A DNA stretch of 28,331 nt, from contig CAYLRW010000013.1 of the NCBI GenBank assembly GCA_964386405.1, forward strand, positions 1 through 28,331, in the 5' to 3' direction. The DNA comes from RZYP01 sp964386405 (GTDB taxonomy: Bacteria; Bacillota; Negativicutes; Acidaminococcales; Acidaminococcaceae). A model generated the notes under the pieces. That model saw only the letters and a program-made list of their open reading frames with translations, ran no database searches and was not told the origin of the DNA. A program made the position numbers and the translations under genes. Of the stretch, positions 6,323 through 14,180 are shown in pieces; the first letter of the stretch is position 1, and every line of letters begins with the position of its first letter.

Positions 6323-7604
6323 ATTAGACAGCTATGACAGAGTGTTTAATTTTGGCAATTATGACAGCAGTGTATCCCTCAGTGAATACCAGCAAAATGG
6401 TGGCTATGAGGCTTTGCGCATGGCAATCGGAAATCCAAAACAGGCGCTTGAGGAAATTTGCCGTGCCGGACTTCGCGGCCGTGGCGGTGCTGCCTTCCCT
6501 GCCGGTCTGAAACTGAAAATGATGCAGGGAAATACTGAAAAGCAGCGTTACATCGTTTGCAATGCTGACGAAGGTGAACCGGGTACTTTTAAGGATCGTT
6601 TCATTATGAACCATATACCTTTTCAATTGTTAGAAGGTTTGACTATTGCAGCTATTCTGGCTGGGGCCGAAGATGGTTTTGTTTATATCAGACATGAATA
6701 CCCTTTAGCGCAGGAAACAATCAAAAGAAGCATCGCAGAGGCTGAGGCTGCTGGTCTTTTGGGTGACAACATTCTCGGCAGTGAATTTTCCCTGCATCTC
6801 AAAATATTCAGCGGTGCCGGCAGTTATCTGTGTGGTGAAGAAACCGCGCTTTTGTCTTCAATAGAAGGTAAAAAAGGCCGCCCGCGCGTAAAGCCGCCTT
6901 TCCCGATTGAAAGTGGTTTATGGGGCAAACCGACCTTAATTAATAATGTGGAAACACTTGCCAACATTCCAGCTATTATTGCTAAAGGTTCGGATTGGTA
7001 CAGAAGCCTGGGTACCGAGGATAGTCCTGGCACCAAATTAATATCGCTTTCCGGTGACGTCAAGAAAAGAGGCCTTTACGAAGTGCCATTTGGGACTACC
7101 TTCCGCGAAATAATCGAAAATTATGGCGGCGGCATGAAAGAAGTCTATATATTGAAGGCAGTGAATATCGGCGGTTCTTCCGGTGTTGTTGTACCACCTG
7201 AAGAGCTTGACTGCCCAATGGAATACGGCAAATGTGCGGAACGCGGCATCACGATAGGTTCCGGTGCTGTTTATGTCATGGATGAGCAACGTTCTATTTT
7301 GGGCAATGTACACAATCGTGTGCATTTCTTCCTGCATGAAAGCTGTGGTAAATGTACGCCCTGCCGTGAAGGACTGCGTCAGGTCAACAGGATTATTGAC
7401 AGAGTTATTGAGGGAGAAGCCAGTTTGAAGGATATCGACAATCTGGAGCGTTTCACACGCTGCATGCAGGAAGCTTCTTTCTGCGGTTTGGGACAAGCTG
7501 CCGGCAATAGCCTGATTTCTTCCCTGAAATATTTCCGTAAAGAATATGAAAATAGCTGCATAGATTGTGTGGAAAAATCTGCTGAAAGGGGTGAATGGTG
7601 TTGA
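6306..7604 (+). CDS. hydB: NADH-linked [FeFe] hydrogenase, NuoF-like FMN/NAD(H) subunit
   Basis: This 432-residue protein is the flavin subunit that exchanges electrons with NAD(H). It carries the FMN/NADH-binding motif GLRGRGGAAFPAG (residues 55-67), a second glycine-rich segment GAGSYLCGEETALL (about 169-182), and [4Fe-4S] ligands in ESCGKCTPC (C347, C350, C353) plus C393 in the SFCGLG segment. It is close to the core NuoF length. It lacks the N-terminal thioredoxin-like and C-terminal ferredoxin extensions of longer HydB proteins such as that of Thermotoga, although the extreme C-terminus keeps three cysteines. It overlaps hydC by 17 bases and hydA by 10, so the three subunits are probably made in step. 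Whether the complex bifurcates electrons to ferredoxin cannot be decided from sequence alone. Confidence 0.92.
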   Translation: MSTFRELDSYDRVFNFGNYDSSVSLSEYQQNGGYEALRMAIGNPKQALEEICRAGLRGRGGAAFPAGLKLKMMQGNTEKQRYIVCNADEGEPGTFKDRFIMNHIPFQLLEGLTIAAILAGAEDGFVYIRHEYPLAQETIKRSIAEAEAAGLLGDNILGSEFSLHLKIFSGAGSYLCGEETALLSSIEGKKGRPRVKPPFPIESGLWGKPTLINNVETLANIPAIIAKGSDWYRSLGTEDSPGTKLISLSGDVKKRGLYEVPFGTTFREIIENYGGGMKEVYILKAVNIGGSSGVVVPPEELDCPMEYGKCAERGITIGSGAVYVMDEQRSILGNVHNRVHFFLHESCGKCTPCREGLRQVNRIIDRVIEGEASLKDIDNLERFTRCMQEASFCGLGQAAGNSLISSLKYFRKEYENSCIDCVEKSAERGEWC

Positions 7605-9322
7605 AAAGCATTGACATCAATATAAATGGTGAAGTCCTTAGCGTACCAGAGAATATTACTATTCTCGAGGCTGCCAGAATGCATGGCATCAAAATACCAA
7701 CACTTTGTCATTTCCCTGACCAGAGAGTAAAGGCTAATTGCAGAGTATGCGTGGTTGAAGTTGAAGGCAACCGCAATCTTGTAGCCTCTTGTTCGACACC
7801 GGTACGTGCAGGTATGAAGGTCAGAACCAACTCCGCACGCGTAAGAGAAACAGTGCAGACAATTCTCGAATTGATTTTCGCGAATCATCCGCAAGAGTGT
7901 CTGACCTGTATACGTAATGCTAACTGCGAATTAAGGCAATTAGCAGCTGAACATGGTATCAGAGAAATCAAGGCCGATATGTCGACACCTTTGCTGCCTC
8001 TTGATAACTCTACTCCTTCCATTGTGCGTGATCCTAACAAATGTATTAAATGCGGCCGCTGTGCCGAGGTTTGTCATCATGTTCAGACAACTGGCATACT
8101 TTACAGCCACTATCGTGGCATTAATGGCTCGATTACGCCTGAGTATGGCAAAACACTTGCTGAAGTTGCCTGCGTTCTTTGTGGCCAGTGCGTTGCTGTC
8201 TGCCCTGTTGGCGCTATTCACGAAAAAGATGATACCGCATCTGTCTGGGCTGCTTTGGAAAATCCAGAGAAACATGTTGTTGTACAAGTTGCACCATCTG
8301 TAAGAGTGTCCATTGCTGAAGAAATGGGACAGGCTCCGGGAACAATTGCCACCGGCAAACTTGTTACTGCGTTAAGAAGGCTTGGCTTTAACAAGATATT
8401 TGATACAGATTTCACGGCCGATCTGACGATTCTTGAAGAGGGCAATGAATTGCTGCAAAGACTGAAAAATGGCGGTACACTGCCGATGATTACTTCCTGC
8501 AGCCCTGGCTGGATCAAGTTCATCGAGCACAATTATCCGGAGCAGCTTGAACACCTTTCAACCTGCAAATCACCGCAGCAGATGTTCGGCGCTTTGGCTA
8601 AAACCTATTATGCTGAGAAGAGTGGCATTGATCCTAAGGATATCGTCGTAGTATCTATCATGCCTTGCACTGCGAAAAAGTACGAGTGCACAAGACCGGA
8701 GATGAGATCAAGCGGTTATCAGGATGTTGATTATGTGCTGACAACACGGGAATTTGGCCGTATGCTGCGTCAATCAGGCATTGATTTTGCTGCTTTGTCA
8801 GATAGCTCTTTTGATAATCCGTTAGGTATCTCAACTGGAGCCGGAGCAATTTTTGGCGCGACCGGCGGTGTTATGGAAGCCGCTCTGCGTACCGTCTATG
8901 AAGTTGTTACCGGCAAAGAATTGGCCAAATTGGAGTTTGAGTCGGTACGTGGCTTGGAAGGTGTCAAAGAGGCTACCGTTGACTTAGACGGTTTGCCGGT
9001 AAAAGTAGCGGTTGCTCACGGCCTTGGCAATGCCAGAAAAGTAATGGATAAGATAAAAGCAGGCGAAGCAGACTATGCCTTTGTAGAAGTAATGTGCTGT
9101 CCTGGCGGCTGTATCGGCGGCGGCGGTCAGCCTTATGTGACCAAAAAGGAAACCCGCATGGCACGAATTAAGGCTATCTACGAAGTGGATGCCGACATGC
9201 CGTTGCGTAAGTCGCATGCAAACCCCGATGTTCAGCAGCTTTATAAAGATTTCCTTAAAGAACCACTGGGAGAAAAATCCCATCATCTGTTGCACACACA
9301 TTACCAAAAAAGAGGTCTATAA
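7595..9322 (+). CDS. hydA: [FeFe] hydrogenase catalytic subunit
   Basis: This 575-residue enzyme interconverts H2 with protons and electrons in the cytoplasm. In order it has a plant-type [2Fe-2S] domain (C38, C49, C52, C66), a His-Cys3 [4Fe-4S] motif (H98, C102, C105, C111), a two-cluster ferredoxin domain (C150/153/156/160 and C193/196/199/203), and the H-cluster domain. The H-cluster signatures are L1 TSCSPGW (residues 300-306), L2 MPCTAKKYE (from 356) and L3 EVMCCPGGCIGGGGQP (498-513), followed by the small-subunit-like tail. L1 has serine where the paired-cysteine form TSCCP has its second cysteine. The start at 7595 follows AAAGGGG at 7585-7591 and overlaps hydB. The HydEFG maturation genes are not in this window. 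A strong terminator follows. Confidence 0.95.
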   Translation: MVLKSIDININGEVLSVPENITILEAARMHGIKIPTLCHFPDQRVKANCRVCVVEVEGNRNLVASCSTPVRAGMKVRTNSARVRETVQTILELIFANHPQECLTCIRNANCELRQLAAEHGIREIKADMSTPLLPLDNSTPSIVRDPNKCIKCGRCAEVCHHVQTTGILYSHYRGINGSITPEYGKTLAEVACVLCGQCVAVCPVGAIHEKDDTASVWAALENPEKHVVVQVAPSVRVSIAEEMGQAPGTIATGKLVTALRRLGFNKIFDTDFTADLTILEEGNELLQRLKNGGTLPMITSCSPGWIKFIEHNYPEQLEHLSTCKSPQQMFGALAKTYYAEKSGIDPKDIVVVSIMPCTAKKYECTRPEMRSSGYQDVDYVLTTREFGRMLRQSGIDFAALSDSSFDNPLGISTGAGAIFGATGGVMEAALRTVYEVVTGKELAKLEFESVRGLEGVKEATVDLDGLPVKVAVAHGLGNARKVMDKIKAGEADYAFVEVMCCPGGCIGGGGQPYVTKKETRMARIKAIYEVDADMPLRKSHANPDVQQLYKDFLKEPLGEKSHHLLHTHYQKRGL

Positions 9323-9331
9323 TAAGCTAAT

Positions 9332-9372
9332 AAAAGAGGGTTCAGAGATTAAAATCTCTGAACCCTCTTTTT
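9332..9372 (+). terminator. Bidirectional terminator between hydA and kimA
   Basis: AAAAGAGGGTTCAGAGATT (9332-9350) and its exact complement (9353-9371) form a 19-bp stem with a 2-base loop and flanking T/A runs on both sides. It serves the convergent hyd operon and kimA. Confidence 0.95.
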
Positions 9373-9404
9373 GCCTATCATTTTACTTAAAAACCCAGTA
9401 ATGC

Positions 9405-11249
9405 TTATTTTTCTAAATGGAAAGGTATAGTGGAAACGATGACGTTTTCACTCATTATTAAGCGTTGACGCAAGATAAGACCAGTCTGGTCATGCAGGAG
9501 GCGGTGCCAGATTTTCCTGGTTTCAAATTCAGGAATCAAGACAGTAACGTAATGTGTTTTACTTTTTTCACGTGAAAACTTATCGATGAATTCAATCAAC
9601 GGCTGGGTAACCAGACGGTAAGGCGAATAAACTGTTACGAGTTCGACACCTGGATTCCAGTTATTCCACTTGGTGCGAACACGATTGGCAGAAGCTTCAT
9701 CAGTAGCAATATGGACGGCAATTACTTGATCACTGATTGATTTTGCATATTGCAGAGTGTGGGCAACTACACTGGTAGGACTGGAAATCGGTACGAGTAC
9801 AATATTCTTTCTGGTGGAAATTTCTGTTTGATGAACAGGGTTAAACAATTCTTTCGGCAGATGCAGCTGATCGGCCATATCATTGTAATGCCCTTTAATT
9901 TTTTTGAAGATAAAAATCATGATGGGGATAAAGACAAGAACAACCCAGGCTCCATAAAAGAATTTGCTGATGCCGATAATTAAAACAACGATGCCGGTAG
10001 CAACAGCACCAAGACCGTTAATTACGGCACGAACCCGCCAATAGGGGCCTTGCACTTTATTCCAATGCACAACCATGCCTATTTGCGCGATAGTGAAAGA
10101 AAGAAAAACACCAATGGCATAGAGAGAAATCAAATTTTCTGTTTTGCCTTCATAAATATAAATTAAAAGACCTGCACCAATACTTAAAAGGATGATACCA
10201 TTGGAAAAGCTTAAACGGTCACCGCGGAAACCCAGATAACGGGGCATATAGCCGTCACGAGCAAGGATAGAAAGTAGTGGCGGTAAGCCGTTGAAAGATG
10301 TATTGGCAGCGAGATATAAGATTAACATGGTTGTTATTTGTATATAGTAATAAAACCAATTGGTACCAAAGGTGAGCTCAGCAATTTTAGAGAGCGCTGT
10401 AATATTTTCCATCGGCAGAATATGAAAGTGCATGATCAAAAAAGAAATGCCGATAAACATGAATCCTAAGAGTCCGGACATATAATAAGTTGTTTTTGTC
10501 GCATTTTCTACTTCTGGCTTTTTGAACATTGGAACACCATTGGAAATAGCTTCAATACCTGTCATTGAACTACAGCCATTGGCAAAGGCTCTTAGTATAA
10601 GTAAGGTCATTCCCCAGTGGAATTGTTTTTCTAATGATTCTGGCGGCAAAGCCGGTGCCTGTTGTGTAAAAGCATGATAAATGCCGGTAAATATTAGAGC
10701 GAGAATGCCGAAAACAAATGCGTAGGTTGGGATGACAAAAACTGTTGATGATTCACGTACACCACGCAGGTTAATTAACATTAAGGCAAAGAACAAGATA
10801 AATAAATCAAGGTTGACTTCATAAGGCAATAGGTTTGGAAAAGCAGAGACAAGCGCAGAAGTTCCTGCACAAATACTTACGGCAACAGTTAATGTATAGT
10901 CGGCAAAAAGTGAGGCAGCAGCAACAAGAGCAGGAAATTCACCAAGATTATGAATCGCTACGGAGTATGAACCGCCACCACCTGGATTGGCTCTACTGAT
11001 TTGCACATAAGATACGGTGACAACTGCTAGCAATAGAAGAATTGCAATTGCTACATTGCTCAGGTAGCCATAAGCAAGCAAGCCTGGAACTGCAAGAATC
11101 AGCATTATCTGTTCAGGCCCATAGGCGACTGAGGATAATGCATCGGAAGAAAAGATGGCCAGAGCCTGCCAGTTGGACATTCTTTCATGAGATGTTTCGC
11201 GGTTGTCGAGCGGCCTGCCAATCAGCAGACGCTTCATAAATTGCAGCAT
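9405..11249 (-). CDS. kimA: KimA-type potassium importer (APC superfamily)
   Basis: This protein of about 614 residues belongs to the KimA (formerly YdaO) branch of the amino acid-polyamine-cation superfamily, which imports K+ with protons. The N-terminus LLIGRPLDN..., the TM1 motif IFSSDALSSVAYGPEQI, RANPGGGGSYSVA in TM3, and about 12 membrane helices to near residue 460 fit the family. The cytoplasmic C-terminal domain (from about 470, RKNIVLVPISSPTSVVAHTL) has the UspA-like fold that in Bacillus KimA binds c-di-AMP. A ydaO-type riboswitch lies directly upstream, so c-di-AMP probably controls both synthesis and activity. ATG 11249 is preferred, although the GGAGG at 11263-11267 lies 13 bases away. 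The longer open frame to 11309 would start inside the riboswitch terminator. Confidence 0.9.
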   Translation of the reverse strand: MLQFMKRLLIGRPLDNRETSHERMSNWQALAIFSSDALSSVAYGPEQIMLILAVPGLLAYGYLSNVAIAILLLLAVVTVSYVQISRANPGGGGSYSVAIHNLGEFPALVAAASLFADYTLTVAVSICAGTSALVSAFPNLLPYEVNLDLFILFFALMLINLRGVRESSTVFVIPTYAFVFGILALIFTGIYHAFTQQAPALPPESLEKQFHWGMTLLILRAFANGCSSMTGIEAISNGVPMFKKPEVENATKTTYYMSGLLGFMFIGISFLIMHFHILPMENITALSKIAELTFGTNWFYYYIQITTMLILYLAANTSFNGLPPLLSILARDGYMPRYLGFRGDRLSFSNGIILLSIGAGLLIYIYEGKTENLISLYAIGVFLSFTIAQIGMVVHWNKVQGPYWRVRAVINGLGAVATGIVVLIIGISKFFYGAWVVLVFIPIMIFIFKKIKGHYNDMADQLHLPKELFNPVHQTEISTRKNIVLVPISSPTSVVAHTLQYAKSISDQVIAVHIATDEASANRVRTKWNNWNPGVELVTVYSPYRLVTQPLIEFIDKFSREKSKTHYVTVLIPEFETRKIWHRLLHDQTGLILRQRLIMSENVIVSTIPFHLEK

Positions 11250-11296
11250 GATAATGTTTTGACCTCCAGTTAGATAAACTATATTAAAAAGGGTAC

Positions 11297-11339
11297 AAAA
11301 AAAGACCAATGGGCGGCCTAAACCCCTCTCGTTTTGGCC
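11297..11339 (-). terminator. Expression-platform terminator of the c-di-AMP riboswitch
   Basis: Read on the minus strand, GGCCAA (11339-11334) can pair with TTGGTC (11309-11304), followed by seven U (11303-11297). The GGCC at the left arm also belongs to the closing stem of the riboswitch, so the two structures can be coupled. The loop is long and contains a smaller GCCAAAAC/GTTTAGGC hairpin, so the exact terminator fold is uncertain. Confidence 0.6.
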
Positions 11340-11452
11340 GACGAAGTTAGCTGACGGGTAGGATGTACAAGAGAAAGCATCCTTCCTACCAAAGTAGGAT
11401 TAACCCCAAAAACATGGTTCCTCCGCTTCTTGACTTGAAGAATTTGGCCGTT
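11336..11452 (-). promoter_or_regulatory. c-di-AMP riboswitch (ydaO/yuaA type) upstream of kimA
   Basis: On the minus strand this leader contains the conserved blocks of the ydaO-yuaA aptamer in order: GCGGAGGAACCA (from 11426), GGGGTTAATCC, a variable GTAGGA...TCCTAC helix region, and CCGTCAGCTAAC (ending 11346) followed by TTCGTCGGC. The two ends, GGCC near 11449 and GGCC near 11339, can close the P1 helix. Known members bind c-di-AMP and turn off downstream potassium or osmolyte transport and wall-related genes. The gene here is kimA, which fits exactly. A U-run hairpin follows as expression platform. Confidence 0.9.
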
Positions 11453-11460
11453 ACCGATAT

Positions 11461-11466
11461 ATTATA
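11461..11466 (-). promoter_or_regulatory. -10 element of the kimA promoter
   Basis: Minus-strand TATAAT (11466-11461) sits about 7 bases before the first base of the riboswitch leader. That places the start point near 11454, right at the aptamer 5' end. No good -35 is seen at 16-18 bases upstream. Confidence 0.55.
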
Positions 11467-11520
11467 TAACTTTGACGATATTAAGAAAAGATGGTTTCAA
11501 AAAAAATGTAACCAACCAAA

Positions 11521-11567
11521 CAAATAAATAAATAAAAAAACAAATAAATAAATAAAAAAACAAATAA
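11521..11567. repeat. 20-bp tandem repeat, about 2.3 copies
   Basis: Two exact copies of a 20-base A-rich unit (11521-11540 and 11541-11560) are followed by a 7-base partial copy. Each unit contains CAAATAAATAAATA and an A7 run. On the minus strand it gives repeated U-tracts directly after the hairpin downstream of the usp gene. Confidence 0.9.
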
Positions 11568-11629
11568 CAACGCACCACCAGAAAATTAGGATATGCGCAG
11601 GGAATTAATCAACTGTGGTGATGCGTTGT
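11541..11629 (-). terminator. Long-loop hairpin with U-rich tail after the usp gene
   Basis: On the minus strand, ACAACGCATCACCA (11629-11616) pairs with TGGTGGTGCGTTGT (11580-11567) with one mismatch, and the loop is 35 bases. A U-rich stretch from the tandem repeat follows. It ends the usp transcript in the manner of a rho-independent terminator, though the loop is unusually large. Confidence 0.6.
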
Positions 11630-11638
11630 CAGAAAGTC

Positions 11639-12085
11639 TTATTTTACAACAATTACAGGGCAGCAGGCATGTTTGACAACAGCTGTGCTTACGCTGCCAA
11701 GAAAAAAGGAGGAAGCTGTGCCTAAACCGCGGTTGCCCATGACGATGGTATCGGCATTGATTTCTTTAGCCATGTTAACGATTCTTTTAGCCGGTTCTTT
11801 ATCAATCGCCTTCTCAAAAGCTATATTTTTATAACCAGCTCTTTCGGCGACTTTTTGTGCGATCGCAAGAGCAGCTGCACCAACTTTTTTCTTTTCTTCC
11901 GGCGTTTGTTCGCAGGTAGGAATTGTTACTGTTTTGGGGTCAATAGGAACTGAAAGGTCATAAGGATCATTTACATGGGTAACAACAATTCCACTGTCAA
12001 AAGCTTTACCTAATTGCATTGCATACTCTAAAGCCTGAAAAGAGATATAGGATCCATCAATTGGTACAAGGATCTTTTTTAGCAT
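11639..12085 (-). CDS. Universal stress protein, UspA family
   Basis: This 148-residue single-domain Usp protein has an alpha/beta ATP-binding fold. It begins MLKKILVPIDGS and carries the ATP-binding signature GNRGLGTASSFFLGSVS near residues 115-131, matching G-x2-G-x9-G-(S/T), so it is likely of the nucleotide-binding type. These proteins help cells survive starvation and other stress, without a defined enzymatic role. ATG 12085 is chosen because GGGAGGCGG at 12091-12099 lies just upstream; the frame is open to 12124 but without such a site. It lies 101 bases downstream of the GHKL ATPase gene on the same strand with no clear terminator between, so partial cotranscription is possible. Confidence 0.88.
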   Translation of the reverse strand: MLKKILVPIDGSYISFQALEYAMQLGKAFDSGIVVTHVNDPYDLSVPIDPKTVTIPTCEQTPEEKKKVGAAALAIAQKVAERAGYKNIAFEKAIDKEPAKRIVNMAKEINADTIVMGNRGLGTASSFFLGSVSTAVVKHACCPVIVVK

Positions 12086-12186
12086 AATTACCGCCTCCCA
12101 TAAATATCTTAAACACTTTGCCATGTGTAATTCGACGATTAATAATACATATCCTTCTGAAATTTCGGTTTTTACTAATTCTTCTC

Positions 12187-14088
12187 TTATTCTCCCATCA
12201 TTATCTGGTGGATCTCCACGCCAAAACGTTTGATAAAGGTCTGTTTTGCTTGATGATAAGCTTCAGAAATTCCTTTCTGTGTTGTGCGGTCGACGTAGAG
12301 TTTTGCAAGTTCGTCAGCAATAACATCCAGGAATAACTCGGCAAGGAGCAGGCGGGCACCATCTCTGAAATGCCCTTGGCCGTCCACATAAAGGCGCACT
12401 GTAGGCGCTTCCGTATTAATGAGGATGAGTCTTTCATCAGCCTTATAAATAGCACGGTCGATATCATTGTCCAGATTGCGCAATTCATAGCCGATAAATA
12501 GTGCTGTGGCATTATCCTGATCCCATTTTGCGGGCGGCTTAACGGAGGGCTGGCCCAAGCCTTTACCTGTATCTTCAGCGGCAATGACGATTTCGCAGCT
12601 CGCCGCATAAGGACCGGTGGCTATGACTATTTTCCCCGTCGCACCAATTTCTGTACCTATCACATCGAAAGACAGACGCCCATCAGATGGAAGCTCAGCA
12701 GCGGTAATTTCCATAGGCGCGGGTTCTACCTTAATCGAGTTAGGAAGGTTATAGCTAAAAACTATTATGTCTTGGTCGAGCAATTGGGTTTTGTCAACAA
12801 AAGCGGTAATACGAAAGTGATGATTTAACTGACGATAGTAAAAAGGTGTAGTAAAACGTACAACAGCTTTACGACCGGTATTAAAAGGACCGTACTTGCC
12901 GGTGCCGGCTCCGGGAGGCAAGAGTATGCCTAGCTCGTCGGTTGCGATAGCATTCATTTTTCGCAGGATTTTTTCAATCAGGATGTTGGTCCTTCTCGAA
13001 GTTGAAGCATGATCAATATGGCTGAGTCTGAATCGCTCTTGTTGTACTAATGGTTCGATAGTATCACTGACAGCATTGGCAAAAGCTTCGACAAAAGGTT
13101 CTTTAAGGTTCAAACCATCACGCTCATCGCTAATTACGGGTCTGCCTTGGGCGAGCATTACTGCTAAGGCAGGGCAGGAAACCCGGCCGAAAAGATACTC
13201 GGTACCTAATTGATTTTCATAACGAAAGAACTGGCAATCCAATACCGCAGTACCGGCAATTATCAGTAAGCCGTTTGTGCGTTCGTCACCTTTCAGGATA
13301 AGTTCTGTGTTATGGGCTTTGCTTAGAGTTAGGGTAAAATTATATTCTGTTCCCTGAAAGAGGAAAGATTTCTGCAAATCAGGACCCAACAGCAATTCTG
13401 ACGAAGGTGGTTCATAACGCAGCAATACTTTGGCAGAAGTCCTGGAAGTCTTGTTGCGATTGATTAGTGCTACATTTCGGCGTTCAAGCAGATCACGCAG
13501 ATAAACGTTATTATTGATTGCTGTCACCAATGAGCGAAAATAAGGAATATTTACCTGCGGGTTATCAACTATAATGGTTACTTTGGTGCCGTTGCCGCCA
13601 AAGGGGATATTAAGGCGTACATAGTCCTCGTTAGTTGCCGGCTTATCACCGTCCCAGTCGTCATAGACATAATTACCATGTTCGGCTCGAAACAAATCGA
13701 CTCTGCTTAAGTGTCCATTGTACAATGATTCAATCCAGCCATGTCCTAACCCATAGACAGCTTGTTTCATACCACGCCCGAAATAGCCTCTGCCGCTTGT
13801 TTCGCCCTGTGACAAGGAGCTATGTGCGCCGCCATAGGAGAGTACTGAACGCAGGCGTTCCAAGGACATGCCTTCCGATTGGTCCGCAACTGTTAAAATT
13901 GCCCCGTTCTGATGACGGTCATAGCAAACGGTAATATTGCCACTAGCTGGTAAATCTTGTTTTTCAAGGCGGGAATAGCTGTCGTCACAGTTAGTAACGA
14001 GTTCGACTAAGGCTTTTTCGATGGAGGCAAACCGTCTCGAATCAATGTCAATAACTCTTTGGTCTACAGGTAGTGCTAAAATTGCCAC
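12187..14088 (-). CDS. Standalone GHKL (Hsp90/MORC-like) ATPase of unknown role
   Basis: This 633-residue protein starts with a GHKL ATP-binding domain: N-box ALVELVTNCDDSY (E29, N33, D36), the Mg/adenine motif VADQSEGM (D69, G73), the ATP-lid SGRGYFGRGMKQAVYGLGHG (98-117), and GTKVTI (167-172). There is no phosphoacceptor histidine, receiver or membrane helix, so it is not a sensor kinase. The lid and spacing resemble MORC, Hsp90 and MutL-type ATPases more than kinases. A transducer-like region follows, then one or two beta-rich segments (about 425-530), and a conserved-looking C-terminal part with ELRNLDNDIDRAIY and LILINTEAPTVRLY. GTG 14088 has AAGGGAGG 8 bases upstream. It is a monocistron or is followed by usp. 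Bacterial MORC-like ATPases have been linked to restriction and DNA-defence loci, but no partner nuclease is present here. Confidence 0.75.
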   Translation of the reverse strand: MAILALPVDQRVIDIDSRRFASIEKALVELVTNCDDSYSRLEKQDLPASGNITVCYDRHQNGAILTVADQSEGMSLERLRSVLSYGGAHSSLSQGETSGRGYFGRGMKQAVYGLGHGWIESLYNGHLSRVDLFRAEHGNYVYDDWDGDKPATNEDYVRLNIPFGGNGTKVTIIVDNPQVNIPYFRSLVTAINNNVYLRDLLERRNVALINRNKTSRTSAKVLLRYEPPSSELLLGPDLQKSFLFQGTEYNFTLTLSKAHNTELILKGDERTNGLLIIAGTAVLDCQFFRYENQLGTEYLFGRVSCPALAVMLAQGRPVISDERDGLNLKEPFVEAFANAVSDTIEPLVQQERFRLSHIDHASTSRRTNILIEKILRKMNAIATDELGILLPPGAGTGKYGPFNTGRKAVVRFTTPFYYRQLNHHFRITAFVDKTQLLDQDIIVFSYNLPNSIKVEPAPMEITAAELPSDGRLSFDVIGTEIGATGKIVIATGPYAASCEIVIAAEDTGKGLGQPSVKPPAKWDQDNATALFIGYELRNLDNDIDRAIYKADERLILINTEAPTVRLYVDGQGHFRDGARLLLAELFLDVIADELAKLYVDRTTQKGISEAYHQAKQTFIKRFGVEIHQIMMGE

Positions 14089-14129
14089 AGCTAAAACCTC
14101 CCTTAAAATTAAAAGAATATTCTAATAAA

Positions 14130-14160
14130 AGTATAACACTTATACTGCGAACGCGCACAA
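14130..14160 (-). promoter_or_regulatory. Candidate GHKL ATPase promoter with a palindromic site
   Basis: On the minus strand, TTGTGC (14160-14155) and TATACT (14135-14130) are 19 bases apart. A perfect 7-3-7 palindrome, AGTATAA-CAC-TTATACT on the plus strand (14130-14146), overlaps the -10. A second small palindrome, AGAATATTCT, lies at 14114-14123. The arrangement suggests a repressor or spacer-twisting activator site; the regulator is unknown. Confidence 0.4.
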
Positions 14161-14180
14161 GAAAAGTAGAGAATAATGGA

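Noticed and set aside
7038..7894. Minus-strand frames opposite hydB and hydA
   Set aside because: They are antisense to well-conserved hydrogenase genes, without start signals or recognisable domains.
13635..13934. An open frame on the plus strand opposite the GHKL ATPase gene
   Set aside because: It lies wholly within the convincing minus-strand gene, has no ribosome binding site, and its translation is rich in arginine and histidine as typical of an antisense shadow.
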